Source: Scleropages formosus (Eukaryota > Chordata > Actinopteri > Osteoglossiformes > Osteoglossidae). Taken from it: 64,000 bases of DNA. The DNA is taken from positions 8,397,443 through 8,461,442 of the forward strand of contig NC_041815.1 of assembly GCF_900964775.1 (NCBI RefSeq). The letters are read 5' to 3'. Each line of letters opens with the position of its first letter. The stretch's first letter is position 1. Of this stretch, positions 1 through 11,078 are shown one piece after another. Made by a program: the position numbers and the translations under genes. The notes under the pieces were generated by a model. That model was not told the DNA's origin. It made no database searches and saw only the letters and a program-made list of their open reading frames with translations.

Positions 1-732
1 TGTGTATTGTCCTGATTTCCTGGGTTGTTTCCTTTTTCCCAAGTTGGCACTCTCTTCAACAAGTGTTCCCTGATTAATGTATAAGGGTTTTGAAAAATTA
101 GACTCAAGTATTTTGATGGAAGTAGCTCTCTGCCCTCAAAGATTGCCCATGAGTGTTGTTTCTCCTTCTGTTGGTCATTTAAAAGTTGCAGCCTAATTGT
201 GTTAACAGTGGTGCAAGAAGTAATTAGGACACATCCTTGTTTATCACTGGTCCTCATTACGTACCTGTTGTGTGCTGTGCATTGAGTCCCTAAGATTACC
301 CTTTTTATTACCTGTGGTAGTCCCTAGAAGAGGGCCTTCAGACAGAAACACAGGACCATCATCCTATTTATCGACAGCGGACAGTTTTGCTCTCAGAAAG
401 GCCCTGCATGCTTGGAAGTTGAGCAATGGTTTCAGACTTCGTTGTTATATGATACATTAAAATAAACTGCCATTTTAAAGTTTACATGATGGACTTTGAA
501 CAACTTCTTAAAACTAGCTAAAAATATGTTTGTGTTATAAAAAATATCTTTTTTCTTCAGACTCTTTCACCAGAAGATGGTACTTTAGCTTGAAAGAAAA
601 TTAATCTTGAGTTGAAACTTTTGACTTTTCACAAGAGATGTTTCTTCTGATGGTTCACCTTGCAAAATACAGGTGTTATTCAGACTTAGGCCTACAGCTG
701 AAATTAAAGCCAAAGCCATATTGTAATACATT
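1..732. other. 3' flank of an OR-beta unit, no gene seen
   Basis: No coding sequence or RNA gene is recognisable. The stretch is homologous to 9015-9740 (about 90 percent by eye), to 37519-38250 (almost identical) and in part to 25600-25890. This marks it as the recurring downstream flank of the OR-beta copies. Confidence 0.6.
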
Positions 733-1057
733 ACATTTATTTAGCAGATGCTTTTCTCCAAAGTGACTTCCAATGAACTCTATGTAGTGTTATCAGCAGT
801 CCACACACCAAGGTGACTTACACTGCTAGCTACAATACTAACAATGGGTCACTCCTCCATACACCAGTGGAACATACTCTCTCTGTGTTACCCACACACT
901 ATGGGGAACCTGAACAGCATGTCTTTGGACAATAGGAGGAAACCCACGCAGACAGGGCGAACATGCAAACTCCACACAGACTGAGCAGGGATCGAACCCA
1001 CGTCCACTCACACCACCGAGGCCCTGTGAGACAGCAACACTACTCGATGTGCCACCC
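733..1057 (-). repeat. tRNA-derived SINE, V-SINE-like family
   Basis: Read on the minus strand, this begins with a tRNA-like head containing an exact B-box core GGTTCGATCC. It runs through a fixed body and ends with the 3' signature around GGAGAAAAGCATCTGCTAAA seen in many fish SINEs. Other copies in the window are at 9742, 36251 (partial), 38253 and 56743 (plus strand). Confidence 0.8.
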
Positions 1058-1363
1058 AAATAAAACTTGTACAAATGTAAAGGCTTTGATTTAATGCAAG
1101 TGAGTTTCTACTCTTGCTAATTTTGTCACAGTTTTCTAACATATGACCACAAAATAATGCACACTGAGCATTAGAAAATGTTTTCCTCCTGAAAATTCAT
1201 GTTTTTTTATTAATATTCGTGTTTTTTCTTTATACTGCATGTTTCAAATGACCAGCTATTTTAAAAGAATGAATTCATTTAATATGCTGTGCAAATCTGA
1301 CTAATTTCATTCTCAGCTCCTACTGAATTTTAAGCTGTGCTGAAACATTATATTCATTGTGTA
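1058..1363. other. Flank, nothing recognised
   Basis: AT-rich noncoding sequence homologous to 10060-10400. No gene or repeat is recognised. Confidence 0.5.
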
Positions 1364-1374
1364 ATCAGTTGAAG

Positions 1375-1576
1375 AGGGGGTGCAGTGGTGTGGTGGTGCA
1401 GTGGTGCAGTGGGGCAGTGGGTTGGAGTGGGATGTGCTCTCCAGTGGGTCTGGGGTTTGAGTCCCGCTTGGGGTGCCTTGCGACAGACTGGTGTCCCGTC
1501 CTGGGTGTGTCCTCTCCCCCTCTAGCCTTACGCCCTGTGTTTCCGGGTTAGGCTCCGGCTCCCCGTATGGGACAGA

Positions 1577-1609
<33 letters not shown>
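1375..1609 (+). repeat. TG-tailed tRNA-derived SINE
   Basis: The head carries an A-box-like TGGTGCAGTGG and a B-box-like GGTTTGAGTCC. The family body ends in a (TG)n tail. The target duplication ATCAGTTGAAG lies at 1364-1374 and 1610-1620. The 5' head contains extra short repeats of GGTGCAGT. This is the commonest SINE family in the window. Confidence 0.9.
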
Positions 1610-1611
<2 letters not shown>

Positions 1612-1677
1612 CAGTTGAAGCTTTTTATACGGAAAAGTTGCTGATGCCCCAAGATTAAACTTTCACTGCTGACACAT

Positions 1678-1888
1678 GGGGGGGGTGCAGTGGTGCAGTG
1701 GGTTGGACCAGGTCCCGCTCTCCAGTGCGTCTGGGGTTCAAGCCCCGCTTGGGGTGCCTTGCGACAGACTGGTGTCCCGTCCTGGGTGTGTCCCCTCCCC
1801 CTCCGGCCTTACGCCCTGTGTTGCTGGGTAGGCTCCGGTTCCCCGCAACCCCGTATGGGATAAGCGGTTCAGAAAATGTGTGTGTGTA
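1678..1888 (+). repeat. TG-tailed tRNA-derived SINE
   Basis: Full-length family member with a B-box-like GGTTCAAGCCC and a short TG tail. The target duplication CTGACACAT lies at 1669-1677 and 1889-1897. The paralogous site near 11030 (GCTGACACATTTATA) is empty, so this copy landed after the units diverged. Confidence 0.92.
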
Positions 1889-1919
1889 CTGACACATTTA
1901 TATTTTTAATTTTATGTGA

Positions 1920-2098
1920 CCTCACCTTGAACATTTTTAGAACGACATTCCTTATTTCCTTGGTCCAGGCTCAAATAATGGGGTTCACAGTATCAGGAAA
2001 AATTATGTACAGTATACCTAAAAAGATGTTAATGTCTGTTGCAGTGTCAATGCTGATGTTATGTGACAGAAATGTAATGCTCCAAACCAGGTAGAAAG
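1920..2098 (-). pseudogene. OR-beta odorant receptor relic, C-terminal end only
   Basis: On the minus strand this matches the last 55 or so codons of the OR-beta copy at 11079-11849 (TM7 region to the C-terminus). The rest of the coding region is absent. At about 2098 the sequence jumps to the flank that lies upstream of OR-beta at 19634, so one deletion removed TM1 to TM6. It cannot make a receptor. An almost identical relic sits at 39433-39603. Confidence 0.75.
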
Positions 2099-2475
2099 AC
2101 AAGTTGGTTTCATGAAGTTCTTCAGCCATGTCACTTTGGTTTCTTTAACTGAAATGTGTTTGACAGAGAAAAAATTGACACTGAGATTTAGCGTGTAACC
2201 TTTCAATAATGTGGGGTTGTGGTGGGGAGGTAGAGGATAAGACATGCGTGGTCATGACTTCTCCCACCTGCCAATTTTTGCAGCTACGTTGAGATTTAAA
2301 CCATATTAAACAAGATGCATAGTCCAGTGCAGATGCAAGTGTTTTAGAAATCTAAATAAAATGCGAGACTTAACACACCAGAATTCTCTTTTTGCTTATT
2401 CCAGAATGTCACTAAATCATGCTTGTGCTGAGAGGAAAGCCAGTATTCCATGTTCGACTTTGTCCAAGTTAGGCA
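2099..2475. other. Upstream flank of OR-beta, no gene
   Basis: Homologous to 19634-19990 and 31140-31490, which lie upstream of OR-beta copies 3 and 4. No coding sequence is recognised. Confidence 0.6.
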
Positions 2476-2479
2476 TTGC

Positions 2480-2715
2480 AAGGAATGTGTGAATTTAGCT
2501 ATACTGATTTTTTTAACGAAGTGAGATGATCCAACTATTACCCTGTCATTCTTATTGACCTCATAATCTACATCCCTTACTCACTGTGTGACTGCGAAGG
2601 ATCCTTTAAACATGGCAAGTAATTTGGAGTTAGAGGTGGGGAATAATAGTGGCACCTTGTCTTCCAATTCAATCTGCCTGTCCTCCTTTTTTTGAATATG
2701 TCTGGCACGAATGAA
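2480..2715 (-). mobile_element. Ty3/Gypsy pol fossil fragment (integrase C-terminal region)
   Basis: Minus-strand similarity to the stretch after the integrase core in fish Ty3/Gypsy elements. I recognised it from the characteristic order of small motifs (a leucine-rich start, a GxF-like core, then a DYEV motif). No LTRs or other domains adjoin it. It is broken and short. Neither this piece nor the next 300 bases occur in the paralogous unit at 19990, so they arrived after that split. A copy lies at about 39990-40225. Confidence 0.5.
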
Positions 2716-2877
2716 TGAAAGAGCAAGTGTTCCTAAGCAATGCACCCAAAAATTGCTCCTTTGCCCGATACCGTGCTTCCTTCATCACCAAGGAACTATC
2801 CAGCATGTGGATTGTCCTGCCTGAGCACAACTGAGATGTGTGTTAATCCGTATCTCGTCTTAAAATGCCACATAACT
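2716..2877. other. Insertion-specific sequence, nothing recognised
   Basis: Absent from the paralogous unit near 19990. No gene or known repeat is seen. Confidence 0.4.
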
Positions 2878-3016
2878 ACATTTACATTTATTCATTTATG
2901 TGACACTTTTCTCCAAAGCAGCCTACAACTATTTACCCATTTATACAACAACAAAATTTTACTAGAGCAATTTTGGCTAAGTACCCTCAAAGCAGCAACC
3001 TTTGCATTCAACTACT
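2878..3016 (-). repeat. Fish tRNA-SINE (third family), partial
   Basis: The minus-strand 3' half of a SINE whose tail reads like CTTTGGAGAAAAGYGTCA. The inner block contains a degenerate TATAAATGGGTAAATA motif and the CTTGCTCAAGGGTACT-type block. The tRNA head is missing. Other copies are at 8173, 16251, 24960, 36440 and 40387. Confidence 0.6.
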
Positions 3017-3329
3017 AGTACATATTAATAAGCCTATTAAATAACTCCATCAGCCTTCGTCTTGACAACCTTGTGTAAGAGCTACAAACTTAAGCCACAA
3101 CAGACAGAGGAAAAAGGATGGTCAGCTCATCTCCATACATGCTGCTGACAGACCTGATCATTGCTGCACAGCATGCCTCCTCGACCAAACAGCACCGTGT
3201 AAAATTACCCGTAGTTCATGAACTTCAATTTATGAAAGCTGTTGACTTAAGTTTGCTGACTGCTCTATGTATTATTGATTGCCTGTATTGTTTTTTTACA
3301 ATATAATATTCTTACTATTTTGCTGAATC
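3017..3329. other. Downstream flank of OR-alpha, no gene
   Basis: Homologous to 19990-20160 and 20600-20735 in the third unit, where two SINEs interrupt it. No coding sequence is recognised. Confidence 0.55.
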
Positions 3330-3343
3330 ATTTGTGCAACAGA

Positions 3344-3552
3344 GGGGGCGCGGTGGCGCAGTGGGTTGGACCGGGTGCTGCTCTCCAGTGGGTCTGGGGT
3401 TCGAGTCCCGCTTGGGGTGCCTTGCGAAGCACTGGCGTCCCGTCCTGGGTGTGTCCCCTTCCCCCTCCGGCCTTACGCCCTGTGTTGCCGGGTAGGCTCC
3501 GGTTCCCCGTGACCCCGTATGGGACAGGCGGTTCTGAAAATGTGTGTGTGTG
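3344..3552 (+). repeat. TG-tailed tRNA-derived SINE
   Basis: Well preserved, with A-box TGGCGCAGTGG and exact B-box GGTTCGAGTCC. The target duplication ATTTGTGCAACAGA lies at 3330-3343 and 3553-3566. The paralogous site at about 20738-20760 is uninterrupted and gives the pre-insertion state. Confidence 0.95.
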
Positions 3553-3566
3553 TGATTTGTGCAACA

Positions 3567-3905
3567 GAATGATCTGGTGTTGTAACCACTAACAGTGACG
3601 CACAAGGACGTGTTCTATTTTTTCTGTTTTGTTGAAAAAATTAAAAGTTCCCAGAAAGATGACAAAAATGGCAAAACTATTTTTTTGAGGATGTATCACA
3701 GCTTGCTTTATTGTTTTGATCTATTGACTTCTGCAAGAAATACATTTAAATCATTTTTAAGATTATTTCTCTCATGAGGAAATTTCAAGTTAACAGTATT
3801 TAATAGGCAACCAAAGATGTGCATCTTGAAAAGATATTTAAAAAATACAGTTAAGATACATGTTTGTAATTCAATATTTTTTATTTCAACTGGCTTACTT
3901 GAGTC
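3567..3905. other. 3' flank of OR-alpha
   Basis: AT-rich, homologous to 20757-21087. No gene is recognised beyond the possible 3' UTR of the receptor. Confidence 0.5.
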
Positions 3906-4848
3906 TTATGGGGACTTTTTTCCACACTTCATTGCTTTTATTACTTGCTGTCTTATTTCTTTTGTCCTGATACCATAAATTATTGGATTTAAACAGGCAG
4001 GCACAAGCAAATACATTGTGCTGATCACCATATGACTATTGAAGGACATGTCATTTTTTATTCTGTAGGAAAGAAACGATGTTAAGGCAAAAATTAAACC
4101 CACAAACATGACAATAATATGAGTGATGCATGTACTGAATGCTTTTTGACAAGATCTGCCTGATTTAAACAGAGAGACAAATATTCTCACATAGGAAACA
4201 ACAATAAAAAGGACATCAGCTGCTAAGATGAAGAAAGCGGCACAGTCCTACAACACTGTTAACATATATGGGACCACATGCAAGGGTGACCAATGCCATG
4301 TGTTCACAGAAGCAGTGCTTAATCTCATTGGACTGGCAATATGACAAAGATCGAGCTAGGCCAACTATTGCTGAAATGAAAACTGCATTTCTGAGCATCG
4401 GTATAATTACAAATTTCAGGAATGCAGAGAATCTCATGTGTTCATTGTAATGGAGTGGAGTGCAGATGGCGTAGAAACGATCCAGGGCCATCCACAGCAA
4501 AACAGTAGACTGCACTGATTGAAAAAAGTGAATGCAGAACATCTGAACCAGGCAACCCATCAGAGAAATATGGTTCCAGTTAAACAAGAGATTAAGAAGC
4601 ATATTTGGAACAAAGAATATTGGTATAACCAAATCAACAAAAGCCATCACACAAATCAGCAGGTACATTGGAGAATGCAGAGCCCTGTGCGATAAGATTA
4701 TAAATATAATCATGGAGTTTGCAGTGATTGACATTACAAACAAGAGGAAAAATGGGATGAAGAGAAGTTGTTTCCACTCTTTGGGTCCCGAGAAGCCACT
4801 TAGTATGAAGTCCGTATGAGAGATATTTCTTGCTGCATATTCCGACAT
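3906..4848 (-). pseudogene. OR-alpha class I odorant receptor, one frame break
   Basis: This would encode a seven-transmembrane class I (family 52-like) odorant receptor of about 315 residues, the usual length. The start at 4848 gives MSEYAARN. After it come TM1 with the conserved Asn of the GN motif (TAN), HSPMYLL at the TM1-TM2 loop, MALDRFYAIC (the MAYDRYVAIC equivalent) after TM3, KAFSTCITH at TM6, and NPIIYGIRTKEIR at TM7. The N-terminal frame (4216-4848) loses the match after residue 203. The C-terminal frame (3906-4190) carries TM6 and TM7. The break is near 4240, where the sister copy at 21421-21440 has two more bases. All conserved motifs survive, so it is either a young pseudogene or an intact gene with a consensus error. 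The identical break recurs at 41415-42357. Confidence 0.85.
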
Positions 4849-5599
4849 CTTGCTGCACAGTGTGGCACTTTCAAAAACACCTAGAGAAAGCGAGAATGTA
4901 AATGTTTCAATTAGTATCTAGCAGTAACTTTTTTTCATATATTGAAGAAAAGCATTATTTCAAAATTAAATCATAAAGCACAGACAGCTGTGTACGTTCA
5001 TGTTTTATCTACAGATATACAACAGAACTTTCTATAGTGCTTTTGACTGTCATCTACCCAAAAATCGATATACATGATACATACATATTAAACACTGTAA
5101 TAAGTGAAAAACTATACTGATCTAAGTTATAATTGTGTTTTGAAATAATTACTGAATAATAATATTAATGATTTTGAAAAGGCAGCCCATGATTCATTTT
5201 ATATATGAACTCACAATCTCTATAAATTTTATTCAAAAGAAATAAATCACATAAAGAGCATTATGCATTTTCTTTTTCGTACAGACAGATATTCAAAAAT
5301 GGCAAAAGAGTTTTATATTCCAGGTTCCACTGTTGAAAGCTGTAGGTCCTACAGTTTAAAACCAAAGCCTTCTTCACTTTCAGGTACCCGGTACTCCACA
5401 ACATCCGACCTCCTGCTACTTAAATCTGCTGTTCTGTATTCCCTTGGTAGACTGCTGGCTCTCTGGTTAAAAACAAGAGTAAACAAGAGTTCAGCTCTGA
5501 AGGACTGGCTTGGACCTGGGAGCTCTATGTCCTGGATAACATCTTGATTGAGAATGAAGACTGTGTATTTGTGTTTCTGGCAGTCTTTTGCAAAGCAGA
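4849..5599. other. Upstream region of OR-alpha, no gene
   Basis: AT-rich sequence shared with 22042-22680. It may hold the OR promoter and a 5' untranslated exon, but no site can be assigned with confidence. From 5300 to 5599 there is a more GC-rich shared block with no recognised function. Confidence 0.45.
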
Positions 5600-7128
5600 A
5601 GCCATAAATCCTCACAATCCGTTCTAGGATCTTGCAGTCGGAAGCTGTGCAGTTCTCGTACCATACAGTGAGACAGCTGGTCAGCATGCTCTCTATTGTT
5701 CCTCTGTAGAAGGTGGTGAGGATCGGAGGGGGGGTTTGGCTCTATTCATCTTTTGTAGGAAGTGGAGGTATTGCTGGGCCTTCTTAGCTAGGCAGGTGGT
5801 GTTGAGAGTCCAGGAGAGGTCCTCCGTCATGTGCACTCTAAGAAACTTGGAGCTTTTTACTCTCTACCCAGTTGGTCCGTTGATGTGCAGTGGTGAGAGG
5901 TCTACTGGGGTCTTCCTTAAGTTGACAGTCATCTTTAGTCTGATCCACATTAAGAGATAGATTGCTGTCTCCACACCATTCTGCGAACTGATTCACCTCC
6001 TCTCTGTATGCTGACTCATCATTGTTGCTTATGAGGCCCACAACTATAGTGTCATCAGCAAACTTGATGATATGATTTGAACTTTACTGCACAGCACAGT
6101 CATGAGTCAGCAGGGTAAACAGCAGTGGACTGAGTACACAGCCCTGGGGAGTGCCGGTGTTCAGTGTGGCGGTGCTGGAGGTGGAGATGCCGATCCTGAT
6201 GGACTGGATGATTGTGTTGAATGCTGAACTGAAGTCTATGAACAGCATCCTTACATAGTTGTCCTTTTTGTCCAGATAGGTCAGAAAAAGGTGGATAGTA
6301 GCAGATACGGCGTCCTCCGTTGAACGGTTGGGATGGTAGGCATACTGAAATGGGTCCAGTGTGGTGGGAAGACCCCACGTTATGTGTTTCATGACAAGCT
6401 GCTCAAAACATTTCATGGTGATAGGTATGAGTGCAACCGGCTGTTAATCATTCAGGCTGGACACAGATGATTTCTTCGGCACAGGGATGACGGTGGTCGT
6501 CTTGAACCACACAGTGACAACTGCTTGGGTCAGGGAAATGTTGAAGATGTCCGTGAAGACATCTGCAAGCTAAACAGCACATTCCCTGAGTACCTGGCCA
6601 GTTATGTTGTCAGGACCTGCAGTTTTCCGTGAGAGTTAACTCTGGACAGAGTCTTCCTGATGTCTACTGCAGACAGACAAAGTACCTGGTTGGTGGGAGT
6701 TGGGGTGGTCTCACCTGCTGGCATGTTGTTCTGAGCTTCAAACCGTGTGTAGAAAACACTCAACACGGCTGGGAGCGAGGCATCACCATCACAGACAAGT
6801 GATGTAACTTTGTAGTCTGTCATGGCCTGAATGCCTTGCTACATGCGCTTTGTGTCCTTGGAATTTAGGAAGTGACAGGAGATTCTTCCTGCGTAGTTGC
6901 GCTTCGCGTCTTTGACAGCCCGAGACGGATTGGCCCTAGCCTTGCAGTAGGCTGCCTTGTCGCCGGACCTGACGGCAGCGTCTCGGGTTTTCAACAGCAA
7001 GCGCACCTCAACAGTCACCCGCAGTTTCTGGTTTGCACGTGTGACGATTGTCTTCAAGGAAGTCACATCATCTTTGCACTTACTGATGTAGCCAGTCACT
7101 GATTCTGTGTATTCCTCAAGTCCGTGAT
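5600..7128 (-). mobile_element. LINE of the L2 type, degraded
   Basis: Minus-strand fragments give reverse transcriptase motifs in the right order. [12 protein letters not shown] lies near 6240, [14 protein letters not shown] near 6120-6165 and FADDTIVVGL near 6030-6065, followed by the post-palm stretch. Upstream frames at 6602-7099 match the linker between endonuclease and RT. No endonuclease domain is present, so it is 5'-truncated. At least five stops or frameshifts separate the frames. The sister unit at 22680 has a Tc1/mariner element at the matching place and lacks this LINE. A copy lies at 43108-44636. Confidence 0.8.
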
Positions 7129-7406
7129 ATTATGGTATGTATTACCCTTTCTGAACATCTTCCAGTCTGTGTGTTCAAAAAGCCTTGTAAGCACCGTGAC
7201 TGTTTGTGTAAACAAGCTCTAAGGTGTTTGTGCCATGGACTGCGAAATCAACATGCTGGTGGAATTTTGGCACTGCACTGGGGTTCAGCCTCCTCTGTTT
7301 GCAATGCCAAATACAAGTTGTCGTGTATGTAAAAATAGCTGTATAATGTGAGACATTTGGCACAAGACACATTTAATGCTGATTTTAACAACAGTGATTT
7401 TGATGT
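7129..7406. other. Spacer, nothing recognised
   Basis: Lies between the LINE and the LTR fossil. The block around 7270-7310 faintly resembles the end of the LTR near 36095, too weakly to annotate. Confidence 0.35.
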
Positions 7407-7805
7407 TGTTACTGTCCTGCAGAGCAAAGGATATGGGGAAGGCAGGACCCAACTGCAGGATCGTTCATTTAAGGCCAAGTGGAGAGACTTGTTCTTATTA
7501 TCAAGGACAGGTGAATGGTCGGTTGATTGGTGATTAGGGTGAAAGCGAAGATCCGTGGATCAAGTCGAGAAACAAGGTGAATGGTCAGGAGCCAAGGAAC
7601 GAAGAACGGGAGTCGAGGACGAAGGGGAACAGGACATGGACCATGGTGAGTGCTATGAGCACAGAAAGGACAGTAGTCTCAAAGAGATTCCACAACTGGG
7701 AAGAGGCTGAGAAGTGTCTTTTGTAGCTGATTGCTCTGATTGAAGGTGCCAGGTGCTTAATCAGAGCCAGGTACTACTGGTTGAAGTGCGGGTGTGGTCA
7801 TGACA
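7407..7805 (-). mobile_element. Probable solo LTR, Ty3/Gypsy type, fossil
   Basis: On the minus strand the block starts TGTCATGACC and ends AACA, which fits TG...CA LTR ends. It is about 400 bp. It shares its opening phrase (a TGTCA start, then the stretch about tails of AATTAAGCACC type) with sequence near 18595 and 35765, both next to Gypsy-type coding sequence. No coding part adjoins it, so it looks like a solo LTR. I could not find a clear target duplication. A copy lies at 44915-45313. Confidence 0.5.
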
Positions 7806-7933
7806 GTTGCCGTCTTCAAAAGAGTAAGGGGAGCTTGGAAAAACCTGAAAATCTTTACTACTTGCTCTCACTTTAAAATTGTCTGCATTATATTGCACTT
7901 TTGAAGTTTTAATTATCCGTACACATAAAGGCA

Positions 7934-8142
7934 CGCGCACACACACACTTTCTGAACCGCTTGTCCCATACGGGGTCGTGGGGAACCGGAGCCTACCTGG
8001 CAACACAGGGCGTAAGGCCGGAGAGGGAGGCGACACACCCAGGATGGGACGCCAGTCCGTCGCAAGGCACCCCAAGCAGGACTCCAACCCCAGACCCACC
8101 GGAAAGCAGGACCCGCTCCAACCCACTGCGCCACCGCCCCCG
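7934..8142 (-). repeat. TG-tailed tRNA-derived SINE
   Basis: Minus-strand copy with its (CA)n tail at the left and head at the right. The target duplication TAAAGGCA lies at 7926-7933 and 8143-8150. The duplicate copy at 45442 is cut off by the assembly gap. Confidence 0.92.
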
Positions 8143-8172
8143 TAAAGGCATACAGAGAATCTAAATTTAAAT

Positions 8173-8268
8173 CCAGTCATGTATACTACAGCAGTACTCA
8201 GGATTTGATTCCGCATCCTGCATAACCAAAGGCAGCAACATATTACACTACACTATCAACTGTCCCTA
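8173..8268 (-). repeat. Third-family SINE head, partial
   Basis: The minus-strand head region resembles 36590-36665 (the block read on plus as CAACTGYCCC). Only part of the element is left. Confidence 0.45.
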
Positions 8269-9741
8269 TGTTTCTAAAAGTTACATTCAACAGCAGCTGT
8301 AATAATTATAACCAAGATTTAGTTAAACCAAGAGAACCCTTTCATGTGAACCTGTAAAAAACCAAAAACCACTTCCCACGCAGTCCTCTAAAACAGTTTT
8401 CAGACAACCTCTGCTCATATGGTGCCTCCCACCAGCTTATTACTCTGGAGAATAGCATCAACTAGATGAATTCATTTATAGATCTGGTTAAGTTCTGTAA
8501 ATCTCTTTGCAGCTACAAGTATACTTTGAAAGGCTCATTGTAATATGTAAATGGACTTTGAGATACATTAAGATTACAACCAGTAGAAAGTAGGTGAAAA
8601 TAAAAAGGCATTATCTCTGGTTTTGTTTAATGCTCACTGTTGAGAGAATCATCTTGCAAACAGGCAGTTTTTCTGTCTCATTATTGATTGACACGTGTGG
8701 AGCAAGTCCTATATTCATGTTTTATTGACATTAACCACCTAGCATTGTAATCACTGGTGACATTTGTTACACAACAAAAATACATTGAGCAAAATGAAGG
8801 GAAAAGTGAAGAAAATACAACTGAAAGCAGTAAACTGGGAAATATTTATATCTTTGGAAATTTGCCACATGTTGTAACAATTGGCAGCAATTTTACACAG
8901 TAAAATCTCTTTGGTACTAGTCTGTACACAACTCTTATGACACTGTTAAAAGCCATAAAGTTACTGAACACCCATCACACTTAGAGCTGCATGAAAAGAA
9001 GAACCTGATCTGTGTTTCTGTGTGTATTTCCTGGGTTGTTTCCTTTTTCCCAAGTTGGCACTCTCTTCAACAAGTGTTCCCTGATTAATGTATAAGGGTT
9101 TTAGAAAATTAGGCTCAGGTGTTTTGATAGAAGTAGTTTTCTGCCCTCAAAGATTGCCCATGAGTGTTGTTTCTCCTTCTGCTGGTCATTTAAAAGTCGC
9201 AGCCTAATTGTGTTAACAGTGGTGCAAGAAGTAATTAGGACATATCCTTGTTTATCACTGGTCCTCATTACGTGCCTGTTGCGTGCTGTACATTGAGTCC
9301 CTTAGATTTCCCTTTTTATTACCTGTGGTAGTCCCTAGAAGAGGGGCTTCAGACAGAAACACAGGACCATCATCCTATTCATCGACAGCGGACAGTTTTG
9401 CTCTCAGAAAGGCCCTGCATGCCTGGAAGATGAGCAATGGTTTCAGGCTTCATTGATATATGATACACTACAATAAACTGCCATTTTAAAGTTTACATGA
9501 TGGGCTTTGAACAAGTACCTGAAACTAGCTGAAAATATTTTTGTGTTACGAAAAATATGTTTTCTTCAGACTCTTTCACCAGAAGATAGTACTTCAGCTT
9601 GAAAGAAAATTAATCTTGAGTTGAAACTTTTGACTTTTCACAACAGATGTTTCTTCTGATGGTTCACCTTGCAAAATACAGGTGTCATTCATACTTGGGC
9701 CTATAGCTGAAATTAAAGCCAAAGCCATATTGTAATATATT
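8269..9741. other. Flank of the second OR unit, no gene
   Basis: Positions 8456-9010 match 36955-37510 and 25075-25610. Positions 9015-9740 match 1-732. No coding sequence is recognised. Confidence 0.55.
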
Positions 9742-10046
9742 ACATTTATTTAGCAGATGCTTTTCTCCAAAGTGACTTCCAGTGAACTCTATGTAGTGTT
9801 ATCAGCCCACACAACTTATTCACCAAGGTTACTTACACTGCTAGATACAATACTAACAATGGGTCACTCCTCCATACACCAGTGGAACACACTCTCCCTG
9901 TGTTACTCACACACTATGGGGAACCTGAACATCATGTCTGTGGACCGTGGAAGGAAACCCACGCAGACAGGGCGAACATGCAAACTCCGCACAGACTCTA
10001 CTCACACCACTGAGGCGCTGTGAGACAGCAGTGCTACTTGCTGTGA
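9742..10046 (-). repeat. V-SINE-like SINE
   Basis: Orthologous in position to the copy at 733, so the insertion predates duplication of the units. The tRNA head near 10000-10046 is shorter and more worn than in the first copy. Confidence 0.75.
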
Positions 10047-11078
10047 CCTTCAAATAAAATTTGTACATGTACAAAATTTGCTTTATTTATTCAATTTTAT
10101 TTGTACAAATGTAAAGGCATTGATTTAATGAGAGTGAGTTTCTGCTCTAGCTAATTTTGTCAAGGTTTTCTAACATATGACCACATAATAATTCACATTC
10201 AACATTAGAAAACGTTTTCCTCATGAAAATTCTTTTTTTTCTTAACTTTTGTGTTCTTTTTCATACTGCATGTTTCAAATGACCAGCTATTTTAAAAGAA
10301 TGAATTCTTTTAATATACTGTGGAAACCTGACTAACTTCAGTCTCACCTCCTAGTGAATTTTAAACTGTGCTGTAACAATGTATTCATTGTGTCATCATT
10401 TGAAGCCTTTTATAGGGAAAAGTTGCTGATGCCTTGGGATGTGTTGGTTCATATCCCATTTGTAAAAGAGTGGAATTTTAGGTATTGTTTTAGCTTAATG
10501 AAAAATTAAAATGCAATCATTTCTCTGTACCATTTGGTTTTAGTTAATATGTGCTCTGGTGTTTAGGCCACGTTGGTAATTAGGGATATCATGTGTTGTA
10601 ATTGTATTGGATAGGGCTTCAACTAAAGTCAGTGTATGCACTGTAAGGAGAAGGAGGTTAAACTTCAGCCAGTATTGGTACAATGCTTGATGTCATTGAT
10701 GGAAATCTAAGACAATAGTTCACACTGGTAGCGCATACCACAGTCGAGATGAACCTTTTCTCAAACTACAACAGATTCTCTTTATCCTAAAACTATTTTG
10801 ACGTGACTGGGGGAAAGGTGGAATAAAGCATAATTCCTTCTATGTTTCAATTTCTTCTCAGCATATTTTTCAGATTAATGGTGTATGGCTTTTGTTTGTA
10901 CTTGCAATGTCATACAAATATTTTGAATGCCGGCAACAAAGAAACTGAAGCTAGTATCTGAAAGGGAGGTTGGCATGAATTACAAGATTTTACTGTACAA
11001 AATACAGTCGAGTAGATTAAACTTTCACTGCTGACACATTTATATTTATCCCTTTATTTGACCTTACTTTGAACATTT
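10047..11078. other. Downstream flank of OR-beta, no gene
   Basis: Noncoding, homologous to 1060-1370 and to 25970-26930. The SINEs at 26187 and 26595 have empty counterparts here near 10800 and 10890. Confidence 0.55.

Larger units (their letters stand above)
1..8080. repeat. Large near-identical segment, copy 1
   Basis: This segment recurs at 37519-45580 in the same orientation at an offset of about 37.51 kb. The two copies share every internal SINE, LINE, LTR and OR break. The differences I saw are almost all one- or two-base gaps, and from about 2740 onward they are very rare. Copy 1 begins at the window edge, so its left end may lie further out. It is either a very recent tandem duplication or one locus assembled twice. 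Confidence 0.9.

Noticed and set aside
3315-3605. Frames rich in phrases such as [16 protein letters not shown], repeated at many places.
   Set aside because: They are readings of the TG-tailed SINE, not genes. All fall within SINE boundaries with target duplications.
7248-7533. Short frames on both strands between the LINE and the LTR fossil.
   Set aside because: No recognised domain. Part lies in the LTR-like block.
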